NCBI GenBank assembly: GCA_002878375.1 | Contig: NIRF01000008.1 | Span: forward strand, 1 to 64,000 | Source: Dictyoglomus sp. NZ13-RE01 | GTDB taxonomy: Bacteria > Dictyoglomota > Dictyoglomia > Dictyoglomales > Dictyoglomaceae | Direction: 5' to 3' | DNA length: 64,000 nucleotides | Part shown: positions 17,319 through 25,773 of the stretch, piece after piece | Position numbering within the stretch: position 1 is the stretch's first letter | Layout of the letters: each line of letters begins with the position of its first letter | Made by a program: the position numbers and the translations under genes | The notes under the pieces: generated by a model | The model's database searches: none | Seen by the model: only the letters and a program-made list of their open reading frames with translations | What the model was told of the DNA's origin: nothing

Positions 17319-17608
17319 TTACTATCCTCTACTATTTCCCCATTTTCTACTTCTTTTGATATAATTCTCCAGTCAGGAGAAAAGGTAATATGAAGTCTCA
17401 TTAGGTTTGGACATTTTTCACCTAAAACATCTTTCCAAAGTTCATATCTAACAATCTCATCACTGGGACCAAACTCAGGATTGGACTCTTCAACTGCTCT
17501 AATTCTTACAGGTATCACTTCTCCACACCTTTTACATTTTATGTTAATAGTAAATCCCTTTGGCGGTTGTGAACTTGGTAAAAACAATCTTTTAAGCCAT
17601 TCAAACAT
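17315..17608 (-). CDS. Small Cys-motif protein of unknown function
   Basis: 97 residues. It contains CKRCGEVIPVRIRAVEES (about 24-41), a CxxC knuckle, and a later Cys in LGEKCPNLMRLHITF. The second knuckle is incomplete, so zinc binding is uncertain. The protein is compact, with no signal or membrane segment. I recognise it only as a conserved hypothetical type. It has a strong AGGAGGT site and an extended -10 upstream. Its stop overlaps the rqcH start by four bases, so it is co-translated with a ribosome rescue factor. Confidence 0.6.
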   Translation of the reverse strand: MFEWLKRLFLPSSQPPKGFTINIKCKRCGEVIPVRIRAVEESNPEFGPSDEIVRYELWKDVLGEKCPNLMRLHITFSPDWRIISKEVENGEIVEDSK

Positions 17609-17642
17609 TTTATAACCTCCTGAAAAGAGATTAATTTTTTTA

Positions 17643-17651
17643 ATTATAGCA
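17643..17651 (-). promoter_or_regulatory. Extended -10 promoter for the Cys-motif protein-rqcH operon
   Basis: Minus-strand TGC followed by TATAAT (17648-17643). No -35 consensus is seen. The leader would be about 30 bases and contains AGGAGG. Confidence 0.5.
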
Positions 17652-17729
17652 TGTAAAGTATGGAATAAATTACTTAAGATTTTTGTCTATTTATTTAGGA
17701 AAAAAATTATGGAAAGGGAAGGTTGGGAT

Positions 17730-18416
17730 ATGGAGGAATTGATTATCTTAGAGAATGTTAGAAAGATCTATAGAATGGATGGAGTTGATACTATTGCTTT
17801 GGATGGGGTCTCACTAAGCATTAAAAAGGGCGATTTTATAGCCATAATGGGACCATCAGGCTCTGGTAAATCCACATTGATGCATCTTATGGGATGTCTT
17901 GATAGACCAACAGAAGGAAAGATCTATATAGAAGGGAGGGATGTATCTACACTTTCTGATGACGAGTTGGCAAAGATAAGAAACCAAAAAATTGGATTTG
18001 TTTTTCAAAGCTTTTATTTACTTCCCAGACTAACAGCCTTACAAAATGTAGAATTGCCATTGATTTATAGAGGGCTACCTCCAAAAGAAAGAATAGAAAA
18101 GGCAAAATTATTGTTAGATAAAATGGGGCTTTCAGATAGGTTATTTCATCGACCTACTCAACTTTCTGGTGGTCAACAGCAAAGGGTTGCTATTGCGAGA
18201 GCCTTAGCCGTTGATCCTATTGTTCTACTTGCTGATGAGCCCACAGGAAATTTAGATACAAAATCCAGTCATGAGATTATGAATCTAATTAGTGAAATCC
18301 ATGAAAAGGAAAATTTAACAATAGTTATTGTGACTCACGAAAAAGATATTTCAGATTTTGCTAAGAAGATAGTTCGTATGGCGGATGGAAAGATCATTGA
18401 TATTTTGGAAAAATAG
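17730..18416 (+). CDS. MacB/LolD-type ABC exporter ATPase
   Basis: 228 residues from the ATG at 17730. An in-frame ATG at 17709 adds seven residues, and both have weak ribosome sites. Walker A is GPSGSGKST (about 41-49). Other motifs are a Q-loop VFQSFYLLPRLTALQNVELP, signature LSGGQQQR and Walker B LLADEPTGNLDT. The sequence style is that of ATPases working with MacB/FtsX-type permeases. Downstream genes encode two TolC-like proteins, an adaptor and the permease, so this is the motor of a tripartite export system. First gene of the operon. Confidence 0.93.
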   Translation: MEELIILENVRKIYRMDGVDTIALDGVSLSIKKGDFIAIMGPSGSGKSTLMHLMGCLDRPTEGKIYIEGRDVSTLSDDELAKIRNQKIGFVFQSFYLLPRLTALQNVELPLIYRGLPPKERIEKAKLLLDKMGLSDRLFHRPTQLSGGQQQRVAIARALAVDPIVLLADEPTGNLDTKSSHEIMNLISEIHEKENLTIVIVTHEKDISDFAKKIVRMADGKIIDILEK

Positions 18417-18430
18417 GAGCGTGTGTATTC

Positions 18431-19753
18431 ATGGTTAAAAAATTTCTTTTATTTCTATTAATATTTGTTATATCAGTATCCTATTCGGAGGAATATTTAA
18501 CTTTGGAAAAGCTTACTCCTCTTTTGGAAAACTCTCCTTTGGCAAAAATATATAAATCTCAATATGAAAATTCTGTTATAAAACTTAATTTGACGCAGGC
18601 ATCCTTTAATCCTCAAATAAACTCTTCTATTTCATACTCTCAAGGAGAGGTTAAATACTTAAATTTAAATAAGACTCAACAGAATCAAGATATAAATGTA
18701 TCTTTATCTTTTTCTGATGTTTTACTACTTTGGGGTAAGAATGGAATCGATTATCAAGCAAGTCTCATTGACGTTGAGAAAGCAAGGAATAACTTAAAGA
18801 GTAATTTACAAAATCTTTTTTATCAATTAACACAACAATTTTATAATCTCTATCTTGCTCAAGAACAACTCAAGATCGTTAGTGAAAGTTATAACTTAGC
18901 ATTAGAACAGAGTAATATAGCGGAAAAGAAATTCGCAAATGGAGAGATAAGCCAGGTGGATCTTCTAAGTGCTAAGATAAATCTAAAAAATGCAGAGATC
19001 AATCTAAGTTCTGCCAAAAATAATTTAGAATCTGCTTATAAGTCCTTAGAAAATCTATTGGGAACAAAATTGGATAGAGTTCCAGTAAAATTAGATCTTA
19101 ATTATACTCCATTTAATGAAAATCCAGAGGATTTAATAAACATTCTAAACAAGAATAATATAAATATTTTGAATGCAGAATTAGATTTAAAGAAGGCAGA
19201 GCTCAGCTTATCCCAAGCAAATTTACCCAGTTGGCCCTTCTCCTTAAATGGTAGTTATAACAAAGACAAAAATTCTCTATCTTTTTCCTTTAATACTCAA
19301 AGTTACGCCTTAAATCTCAACTACAAATATAATTCTTCTTTGCTCTCTACCTCTACATCGTCATCCCAAGATTCTTGGAATATTGGCTTTTCCTTTAGTA
19401 TTCCAATTTTTGATTCTGGCATCAGGAATAATAACATTAAGCAGGCGGAATTACAGGTTCTTCAAGCACAGCTAACTTTAGAAAATATTAAGAAAGAACA
19501 GGAGTTAAATTTTTGGCAGACATACTATGCTCTACTACAAGCCCAGGAAAATATTAAACAGAAGGAACTCACTCTCCAACAGAAAAAGCAAAATTATGAG
19601 TACCAAAAAGTAAGGTATGATCTTGGATTAATCACTGAGCTTGACCTAAAAAATGCTGAGCTTTCAGTCCTTCAAGCCCAATATGATCTTTCAAAGGCAA
19701 TTCTGGATTTCAATCTTTATAGATTGAAATTAGAGCAAATATTAAATAGATAA
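18431..19753 (+). CDS. TolC-family outer-membrane efflux protein
   Basis: 440 residues: signal peptide (1-20), then the two-fold TolC repeat of long Gln/Asn/Leu-rich coiled-coil helices. Strand-forming segments lie near residues 55-100 (alternating Ser/Phe/Leu) and 270-325, the latter ending IGFSFSIPIFDSGIRNNN, which is the typical strand-to-helix turn. A trimer would make an outer-membrane barrel plus periplasmic tunnel. Presence of TolC implies a diderm envelope. It is followed 13 bp later by a shorter paralogue. Confidence 0.88.
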   Translation: MVKKFLLFLLIFVISVSYSEEYLTLEKLTPLLENSPLAKIYKSQYENSVIKLNLTQASFNPQINSSISYSQGEVKYLNLNKTQQNQDINVSLSFSDVLLLWGKNGIDYQASLIDVEKARNNLKSNLQNLFYQLTQQFYNLYLAQEQLKIVSESYNLALEQSNIAEKKFANGEISQVDLLSAKINLKNAEINLSSAKNNLESAYKSLENLLGTKLDRVPVKLDLNYTPFNENPEDLINILNKNNINILNAELDLKKAELSLSQANLPSWPFSLNGSYNKDKNSLSFSFNTQSYALNLNYKYNSSLLSTSTSSSQDSWNIGFSFSIPIFDSGIRNNNIKQAELQVLQAQLTLENIKKEQELNFWQTYYALLQAQENIKQKELTLQQKKQNYEYQKVRYDLGLITELDLKNAELSVLQAQYDLSKAILDFNLYRLKLEQILNR

Positions 19754-19766
19754 GGGGGTATTTAAA

Positions 19767-20828
19767 ATGAGAAAATTTGTTCTATTTTTAATGATTTTTG
19801 CTCTCTTTGTATTTTCTTTGGGATTCTCCCAGCAGGGCTCTTCTACAGCTCAAAGGAAGATACTGACCTTTGAGGATGCTTTGAATATTGCTCTTCAAAA
19901 TAACAAAGATTTATACGTGGCAAAAATAAGTCTTCAGTCCGCTTTGGATGATTATGAACAGAAGAAAAAAGATCCAACTACTTTAATCTTAGCTTTAACT
20001 CAAGCGGAAAAAAACGCAAAATTAGAACAAGTAAAATTTAATAACACAAAATTACAAATTATCCAAAATGTGAGAAATGCTTACTTTTCTGTTTTGGAGG
20101 CTCAAGCTCAATTAAGACTTTTGGAAAAACAAGTTAATCTTTACCAAGAACAGTTAAATGCTGTAAAAAGCAAGTTTCAACTGGGTAATGCTACTGAAAC
20201 CGATGTAATGCAAGCGGAAATAAATTTGTTATCTGCAAAGAATAATTATGATCTTGGCGTTAGTAATCTTAAAAATGCTTGGAGTCAATTTTGGCAAGTT
20301 TTAGGTACCGAACCTATGGATGTAGAGTTAAAGGAGCCTGAATTTGTAACTTTTGATTTCAATCTTGACCAGTTATTTTCAATTGCCCAAGAGAATTTAA
20401 CTACATTGGTACAGGCAAAAAATAATGTGGAGATATATGAGCTCCAAGTAAAACTTTATGATAACGATTACACACCAAAATCTCAGTTAAAGTCTGCCCA
20501 AGACTCTTTAGAGTCTGCAAAGGTAAATTTAACACAATCTTTAGCAAATGCAAAGCTTACTATATCTCAAAGATTAGATCAACTTTTAAATAGCTTAGAT
20601 AAGGTTAATATACAGAAGAAAAACTTAGAACTTGCACAAAAAAGCTTTGATATTGCTAAGATTCGTTTTAATGCAGGCTTAATAACAAAGATTGATTTAC
20701 TAAATTCTGAGATTAATTTGGTAAAAGCGGAGAATGATTATTATAGTGCTCTTCATACTTACTGGAAAAATATAGATAGCTTATCCCTTAGTGTAGGAAA
20801 GGAAATTTATGAGAGAGGGGATAAATAA
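19767..20828 (+). CDS. TolC-like coiled-coil protein lacking visible barrel strands
   Basis: 353 residues with signal peptide (about 1-22) and TolC-type helical repeats: LEAQAQLRLLEKQVNLYQEQLNAV with FQLGNATETDVMQAEI in repeat one, and FNAGLITKIDLLNSEINLVKAE in repeat two. The places where TolC has outer-membrane strands are nearly empty. Helix passes straight into helix around residues 55-75 (KKKDPTTLILALTQAEK) and 225-250 (YDNDYTPKSQLKSAQ). This accounts for its being about 90 residues shorter than its neighbour. It may be a periplasmic helical component or an unusual hetero-subunit. It overlaps the adaptor gene by one base. Confidence 0.8.
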   Translation: MRKFVLFLMIFALFVFSLGFSQQGSSTAQRKILTFEDALNIALQNNKDLYVAKISLQSALDDYEQKKKDPTTLILALTQAEKNAKLEQVKFNNTKLQIIQNVRNAYFSVLEAQAQLRLLEKQVNLYQEQLNAVKSKFQLGNATETDVMQAEINLLSAKNNYDLGVSNLKNAWSQFWQVLGTEPMDVELKEPEFVTFDFNLDQLFSIAQENLTTLVQAKNNVEIYELQVKLYDNDYTPKSQLKSAQDSLESAKVNLTQSLANAKLTISQRLDQLLNSLDKVNIQKKNLELAQKSFDIAKIRFNAGLITKIDLLNSEINLVKAENDYYSALHTYWKNIDSLSLSVGKEIYERGDK

Positions 20829-22126
20829 TGCTGAAAAGGATCGTTATTGTATTAGTAATAATTGGATTGATAGTTGGTGGATACCTGATTTTCAGACCAA
20901 AAAGTAGTAATAACAATCCAGCCACTTCCTATAATACTTACAAAGTGCAGAGGGGAGATTTGGTTGTCTCAGTATCTGGGAGTGGTGTACTTTATGCCAG
21001 TAAAAGTTTGGATATAACAAGTAGTATTGGTGGGACTGTTCTTTGGGTGATAGATGAGGGGAAAAGTGTTAAAAAAGGAGATCTTTTGGTTAAAATTGAT
21101 CCTAAGGATTATAAAAATACATATGAGCAAGCAAAACTAAATTATGAAAATGCAAAGCTAAAGTTAGAACAAACCCAGCTTTCCTTTGAAACACAAAAGA
21201 AGCAGATGAATCAAGATTTAAAAAATGCTCAAATTAGTAGAGATAATGCTTATTTAGAATTTCAAAGACTTAAAGATCAATATCAAAAATCTGAAGAATT
21301 ATTCAAAAAAGGAATAATATCATCGGATCAATTAAATTCTGACAAGATTTCTTATGAAAAGGCTAAAAATTCATACGAACAGGCGGAAGCAAACCTACAA
21401 ACCATAAAACTTTCTTATCAGATTAAGTTAAGCCAGTTAGAGAAAGATATTGAGTCTGCAAAGATCTCTTTAGCTCAAGCAAAATTAAATTTAGACAAAG
21501 CAAAGGCAGATTTAGATAGCACAGAGATAAGAGCTCCATTCTCAGGTATTACCGCTAATATATCCGTTAAGGAAGGAGATATTATAACTGCAAATAAGAC
21601 ATTACTTTCTTTAATGGATATGAGTAATTTAGAGCTAAATCTGGAAGTAGATCAGGTGGATATTGGAAAAATTAAAGTTGGGCTTCCTGTGAAGGTAACA
21701 TGTGAGGCTTTTCCTGATAAAGAATTTGAGGGAAGAGTAAAGAGTATTTCTCCTGTAGCAAGAATTTCTAATAATATTGCAATTTTTGATGTAAAGGTCT
21801 CAATTCCTAATAAATCAATGGATTTGAAACCTGGCATGACTGTAGATGGAGAAATAATTATTTTAGAAAGAAATAACGTTCTATTAATTCCTTTAAGGGC
21901 AGTGCAAAAGGTAGGGAGAAGAAGCTATGTTGAGGTTCTAAATAATGGTAAAACAGAGCTTGTTAGAGTTAGCTTAGGGGAAGATGATGGAACAAACGTA
22001 ATAGTAGAGGATGGATTAATGGAAGGACAAGAGATTGTAGTATCTAAGAGGGTAACAACTTCATCACAGACTCAAGGAACCCAGCAGAGAAATCCTGGTC
22101 CTAATCTATTTGGCATATTTAGGTAG
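20828..22126 (+). CDS. MacA/HlyD-type periplasmic adaptor (membrane fusion protein)
   Basis: 432 residues. An N-terminal membrane anchor (about 4-23) is followed by a split lipoyl domain (VIDEGKSVKKGDLLVKIDPKDY and LDSTEIRAPFSGITANISVKEGD). Between the halves is a long alpha-hairpin of nearly 130 residues. Beta-barrel and membrane-proximal domains follow (LKPGMTVDGEI, VLLIPLRAV). Such adaptors bridge the inner-membrane ABC permease to TolC. ATG overlaps the previous stop (TAATG). The permease gene follows 11 bp later. Confidence 0.92.
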   Translation: MLKRIVIVLVIIGLIVGGYLIFRPKSSNNNPATSYNTYKVQRGDLVVSVSGSGVLYASKSLDITSSIGGTVLWVIDEGKSVKKGDLLVKIDPKDYKNTYEQAKLNYENAKLKLEQTQLSFETQKKQMNQDLKNAQISRDNAYLEFQRLKDQYQKSEELFKKGIISSDQLNSDKISYEKAKNSYEQAEANLQTIKLSYQIKLSQLEKDIESAKISLAQAKLNLDKAKADLDSTEIRAPFSGITANISVKEGDIITANKTLLSLMDMSNLELNLEVDQVDIGKIKVGLPVKVTCEAFPDKEFEGRVKSISPVARISNNIAIFDVKVSIPNKSMDLKPGMTVDGEIIILERNNVLLIPLRAVQKVGRRSYVEVLNNGKTELVRVSLGEDDGTNVIVEDGLMEGQEIVVSKRVTTSSQTQGTQQRNPGPNLFGIFR

Positions 22127-22137
22127 GTGATAATAGG

Positions 22138-23358
22138 ATGATCTTTATAGAGCTTGTGAAAATGTCATTACATAGTTTATCTACAAATAAATTAAGAACA
22201 TTTCTAACAGCTTTAGGTATAATAATTGGAGTTGCTGCTGTAGTTACTCTGATGGCATTAGGGGAAGGGACGAGAATATCTATTGAGAGTAGATTTACTG
22301 CATTAGGTTCTAATCTACTGATTATAAACCCAAGGTTTGGAAGAGGTGTGGGATTAGTAAGGGGAGCTCCCACCTCTTCCCTTAAAATGAGTGATTTTGA
22401 AACCCTTCTTAAAGAATTAGATCCAAGTAAGGTTTCTGTAATAGTGCCTGAGAGCTCAAGAAATATGCAGATAAAATATCTGAATAATAACACAAATACA
22501 CAGGTTGTTGGAACAACGCCCGATTATCCTATATTAAGGAATTGGAATGTGAAGGAGGGAAGCTTTTTTACACAGCAACAGTATAATTCAAGGGAAAGAG
22601 TTGCAGTATTAGGTTCTTCTGTTGCCCAAACCCTATTTGGAGATGAATCACCTATTGGGAAGAAAATAAGAATAGGAGGAAGAACCTTTACAGTGATTGG
22701 GGTAATGGAGCCTCAAGGACAGGCAGGAGGTTTTGTAAGCTTGGATGATATGATCTTTATTCCCCTCTCTACCTATCAAGCCAAAATTACAGGTGGAGAT
22801 ACTGTATCAAGAATTACTGTTTCTGCAGTTTCTCCAGATGTAATGGATACTTTGCAAGCGGATATAGAGGATATTCTGAGGAGAAATCATAAGATATCAA
22901 ATCCGGATAATGATGATTTTGTTGTACAAAATCAATTGTCAGTTCTATCCGCCTTAAATCAAACAACCCAAACTTTTACTCTATTTTTGGCTGGTATTGC
23001 TGCAATATCTCTACTTGTTGGAGGAATCGGAATAATGAATATAATGCTTGTAAATGTAACAGAAAGAATAAAGGAGATAGGAATTAAAAAGGCAGTTGGC
23101 GCAAAAGCAGGATACATATTAGCCCAATTTCTTATTGAGTCTGTTCTTGTCTCTGTTTCTGGTGGTATTTTAGGAATAATATTGGGAATAATATTAGCAA
23201 GGGTAATCAGTACAACTTCCGGATTAAGCATTGCTATTACTATTAGCCCAATCATATTAGCATTCTCAGTATCTGCATTGGTAGGAATATTTTTTGGTTA
23301 TTACCCTGCTCAAAGAGCCTCAAAATTAAATCCTATTGAGGCACTAAGATATGAATAA
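22138..23358 (+). CDS. MacB/FtsX-family ABC exporter permease
   Basis: 406 residues. One N-terminal helix (about 20-42, LRTFLTALGIIIGVAAVVTLMALGEG), a large periplasmic MacB_PCD domain (about 50-260), and three C-terminal helices. The last part has the FtsX pattern GGIGIMNIMLVNVTERIKEIGI and the end RASKLNPIEALRYE. No fused ATPase; the motor is the separate gene at 17730. With the adaptor and TolC proteins it should form a mechanotransmission exporter for peptides, lipids or small toxic molecules. Substrate unknown. Confidence 0.93.
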   Translation: MIFIELVKMSLHSLSTNKLRTFLTALGIIIGVAAVVTLMALGEGTRISIESRFTALGSNLLIINPRFGRGVGLVRGAPTSSLKMSDFETLLKELDPSKVSVIVPESSRNMQIKYLNNNTNTQVVGTTPDYPILRNWNVKEGSFFTQQQYNSRERVAVLGSSVAQTLFGDESPIGKKIRIGGRTFTVIGVMEPQGQAGGFVSLDDMIFIPLSTYQAKITGGDTVSRITVSAVSPDVMDTLQADIEDILRRNHKISNPDNDDFVVQNQLSVLSALNQTTQTFTLFLAGIAAISLLVGGIGIMNIMLVNVTERIKEIGIKKAVGAKAGYILAQFLIESVLVSVSGGILGIILGIILARVISTTSGLSIAITISPIILAFSVSALVGIFFGYYPAQRASKLNPIEALRYE

Positions 23359-23371
23359 GGAGGTGATTTTT

Positions 23372-23953
23372 ATGAAAAGATTTCTATTTTTCCTTTTATT
23401 ATTTGTCTTTAGCTTAACAATTATAATGGCACAGACCACACAACAGCAACCCCAGAGGAGATTTTTATCAGAAGAAGTGCAATATTTAGTTAGGTTAATC
23501 CGAGATTTACCGCAATTAGATAAAGATAAAAAGCTTGCTATTACAAAAGATCAAGCTAAAAAATTAATTCCTATATTAGAAGAATTAGGAAAAAGACAGA
23601 TCCTTTCTCCGAAGGATGCTCAAAATTATAGTGATAAGATTGAAAAAATATTAACAGATCCACAACTTACTTATTTGGACAAATTGCAGATAGAAAGACA
23701 AAAAAGATTAGAGGAATTAAGAAGACAGTGGCAGTCACAAAACCAGCAAACTCAGCAGAACCAACAAAGACAGAATTTTCCACAAAACCCACAAGGTTCT
23801 CAGAGAAACCCACAAATCAGTGAAGAAGAAAGACAGGCAATGACAAATCTTATTAATTCATGGCAAAAAGGAAAATACTTGAATCCATTCTTCTATCTTC
23901 CTTCTTGGAAGAAAACTTTAAATGATTTAATTAATATTTTGAAGAAAAAATAA
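23372..23953 (+). CDS. Small exported protein of unknown function in the efflux operon
   Basis: 193 residues from the ATG at 23372, which has a textbook AAGGAGGTGA site at 23357-23366. An upstream in-frame ATG adds seven residues inside the permease gene. A signal peptide (about 1-21) is followed by a helical domain and a Gln/Asn-rich linker (about 115-150) with many QQ and NQ pairs. I do not recognise the family. It is predicted periplasmic and probably co-transcribed with the MacAB-TolC-like genes. It could be a periplasmic accessory or sensor. Confidence 0.7.
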   Translation: MKRFLFFLLLFVFSLTIIMAQTTQQQPQRRFLSEEVQYLVRLIRDLPQLDKDKKLAITKDQAKKLIPILEELGKRQILSPKDAQNYSDKIEKILTDPQLTYLDKLQIERQKRLEELRRQWQSQNQQTQQNQQRQNFPQNPQGSQRNPQISEEERQAMTNLINSWQKGKYLNPFFYLPSWKKTLNDLINILKKK

Positions 23954-23967
23954 TGACGGAATATAAT
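23939..23967 (+). promoter_or_regulatory. Promoter for the Spy-like/ECF sigma operon
   Basis: TTGAAG (23939-23944), 17-base spacer and perfect TATAAT (23962-23967), partly inside the end of the preceding gene. It is of housekeeping sigma type. Confidence 0.7.
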
Positions 23968-23980
23968 AATGGAATAAAAA

Positions 23981-24030
23981 ATATCCTCCCTCTGTCTATT
24001 TAAATAGAAAATAAATGAAGGGAGGGATAT
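23981..24030 (+). promoter_or_regulatory. 5' leader hairpin masking the ribosome site
   Basis: ATATCCTCCCT (23981-23991) can pair with AGGGAGGGATAT (24019-24030) with a one-base bulge. The loop contains the perfect palindrome TCTATTTAAATAGA (23995-24008). The right arm is the Shine-Dalgarno region for the ATG at 24033, so the folded leader would hide it. Control by temperature or a ligand is possible; only the pairing is seen. Confidence 0.55.
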
Positions 24031-24032
24031 GT

Positions 24033-24698
24033 ATGAAAGGTCTAAAAATATTAATAAGTTTGATCCTTATAAGCACATTAATATTTAGCTTGACCTATGC
24101 TTATAGTGGTTATAGGATAAAGGAGAGAGAGAAGGTAATAATTGGACCAGTCCTCAAAACTCCCTTAAGAATTCAAGTTATAGAAAGAGATAGGTTTAGA
24201 TTTCGTGAAGAGTTCTCTGAAGAGCTGAGAAAGATGATTGCAGAAAGGAACAAGTTATGGCTCGAACTAAGAGAATTACTCATGCAAAAGCCAGTAGACT
24301 TGAATAAAGTAAATGAATATGCAGAGAAGATACAAAAATTAGAGCAAGATATACAAAATAAAGCAAAAGAGGAGACCTTATCCATTTTATCAAAGAGGTT
24401 AAGTTTATCAAAAGATCAAGAGAATAGTATTAGAGCTATATGGGATAAGTATGGTAAAAATTTAGAAGAATTAAGAAAAGATTTGAGAAAGAAGAATCTT
24501 GAGCTGAGAGCAACAAGTAAAGAAGATACTCAAAAAATAAATAGTCTAAAGAAAGAAATATTGGATCTTCAAAAGAAGATAAGTGAAACAAGAAAAAATT
24601 TAATAAATGAAATAAGGAATGTTCTAACTAAGGAGCAAAGGGCTAAATTTGATAAATACTTTTTTGAGATTAGAGGTTGGTTATGGATAAAGAGATAG
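24033..24698 (+). CDS. Spy/CpxP-like periplasmic protein
   Basis: 221 residues from the ATG at 24033, chosen because GAAGGGAGGGA lies just upstream. A frame from 24015 would start inside that ribosome site. Signal peptide (about 1-23), then an almost all-helical, highly charged domain with the LSLSKDQENSIRAIWDKY and LTKEQRAKFDKYF motifs. These resemble the LTxxQ repeats of Spy/CpxP/ZraP-type periplasmic chaperone-sensors. It is followed by an ECF sigma gene whose start overlaps its 3' end, so it likely belongs to an envelope stress circuit as sensor or effector. Confidence 0.7.
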   Translation: MKGLKILISLILISTLIFSLTYAYSGYRIKEREKVIIGPVLKTPLRIQVIERDRFRFREEFSEELRKMIAERNKLWLELRELLMQKPVDLNKVNEYAEKIQKLEQDIQNKAKEETLSILSKRLSLSKDQENSIRAIWDKYGKNLEELRKDLRKKNLELRATSKEDTQKINSLKKEILDLQKKISETRKNLINEIRNVLTKEQRAKFDKYFFEIRGWLWIKR

Positions 24699-25342
24699 TT
24701 AAATTATTGAGTTTGAAAAATAAAAACTCCTCCCAGCTTCCCCCTACTTTAAGCTGGGAGGAGAAGAAAGATTTATCTGATCAATCATTAATTTCCCTTA
24801 TAAAAAATGGAGATAGAGAAGCCTTTAATATATTAGTAAAAAGATATGAGAAAAAAGTTTTGAATTTATTATATCTCCAGTTAGGAGCAATAAACGACTT
24901 AGAAGACTTAGCTCAGGAAGTCTTTCTAAAGGTTTTTAAAAATATATCTAAGTTTAGGGGAGAGTCTCAATTCTATACTTGGCTTTATAGAATAACCTTA
25001 AATGTTAGCCATGATTATAAGAGAAAAAATAAGATGACTCTTTCTTTAAATGATGCCATTGATGATGAAAGCGAAGAGACATTTCAAGATATATTACCAA
25101 ACCAGGAAGAGGATCCAGAAAAGATAGTTGAAAAAATGGATTTGTATGAAAAGGTTAGAAAAGCTATTAAAACTCTATCTAAGGAATACCAGGAAGTTCT
25201 TTTGCTTAGAGAATTTGAGGGACTATCCTATGAAGAAATTGCAAAGGTATTAAATCTTCCTGTGGGAACTGTTGAGTCAAGATTGTTTAGGGCAAGAGAA
25301 GAATTGAAGAAAAGATTGTCAAAGGAGCTTGTAGAGTTATGA
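24683..25342 (+). CDS. ECF-family RNA polymerase sigma factor
   Basis: 219 residues from the ATG at 24683; a TTG two codons upstream is also possible. Region 2 contains LEDLAQEVFLKVFKNI and YTWLYRITLNVSHDYKR. Region 4 has LSYEEIAKVLNLPVGTVESRLFRARE. A 30-residue N-terminal extension before region 2 is encoded partly by a 13-bp perfect inverted repeat (24727-24763). No later ATG precedes region 2, so the extension is probably translated. The stop overlaps the anti-sigma start (ATGA). Together with the zinc anti-sigma and RseB-like genes it forms a sigmaE-type module. Confidence 0.92.
   Translation: MDKEIVKLLSLKNKNSSQLPPTLSWEEKKDLSDQSLISLIKNGDREAFNILVKRYEKKVLNLLYLQLGAINDLEDLAQEVFLKVFKNISKFRGESQFYTWLYRITLNVSHDYKRKNKMTLSLNDAIDDESEETFQDILPNQEEDPEKIVEKMDLYEKVRKAIKTLSKEYQEVLLLREFEGLSYEEIAKVLNLPVGTVESRLFRAREELKKRLSKELVEL
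24727..24763. repeat. 13-bp perfect hairpin inside the ECF sigma gene
   Basis: CTCCTCCCAGCTT (24727-24739) and its exact reverse complement (24751-24763) flank an 11-base loop. On the plus strand the hairpin lies early in the sigma gene and could attenuate transcription or pause ribosomes. On the minus strand it is followed by TTTTTATTTTT and would look like an intrinsic terminator, although no minus-strand gene is near. Confidence 0.75.
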
Positions 25343-25773
25343 ACTGCAAAACTGCAAGAAAGCTAATCTCTGCTTATATAGATGGTGAATTGGGTTCTAA
25401 AGAGAAGAGAGAGTTAGAACTCCATCTAAGTACATGTATTTATTGCAGAAAAGAATTAGAAAGTACTAAGAAGTTGATAAAGGTTTTACATTCTATCCCT
25501 AAAATTGAGCCCTCTTCTAACTTCTCTGATAAGGTGTGGTATAAGCTTCAACAGGAAGATCTAAATGGTAGAAATAATTTTAAAAGGCTTTTGGTATTAG
25601 TAGGCTTAAGTATAGCCATAGTAATTATGTTTTTATTAGGTCAGATTCCATTTATGAGAGAAGAAAATAATTATACCTATGATATCCAAACTTTTTATGA
25701 ATTACACGGTAAATTTGGAAGAACATCAACCTTTGAGGAGAACGTAGTAGACTACGTATTATACCAGAAATGA
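25339..25773 (+). CDS. Zinc-binding anti-sigma factor
   Basis: 144 residues. The N-terminal ZAS-type domain has H29, C33 and C36 in the HxxxCxxC pattern (ELHLSTCIYCRKEL), with Cys3 near the start. A single membrane helix lies at about 76-100, leaving a short external C-terminus. It should hold the ECF sigma at the membrane and release it on an envelope signal. Start and stop each overlap neighbours by four bases (ATGA), placing it between the sigma gene and an RseB-like gene. Confidence 0.88.
   Translation: MNCKTARKLISAYIDGELGSKEKRELELHLSTCIYCRKELESTKKLIKVLHSIPKIEPSSNFSDKVWYKLQQEDLNGRNNFKRLLVLVGLSIAIVIMFLLGQIPFMREENNYTYDIQTFYELHGKFGRTSTFEENVVDYVLYQK

Noticed and set aside
18431-22126. CRISPR-like or short direct repeats in the efflux genes
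   Set aside because: Repetition reflects coiled-coil Gln/Asn/Lys codons; there are no regular repeat-spacer units anywhere in the window.
24727-24780. Minus-strand intrinsic terminator at the sigma-gene hairpin
   Set aside because: The shape fits, but no minus-strand gene ends nearby; kept only as a hairpin of unknown role.
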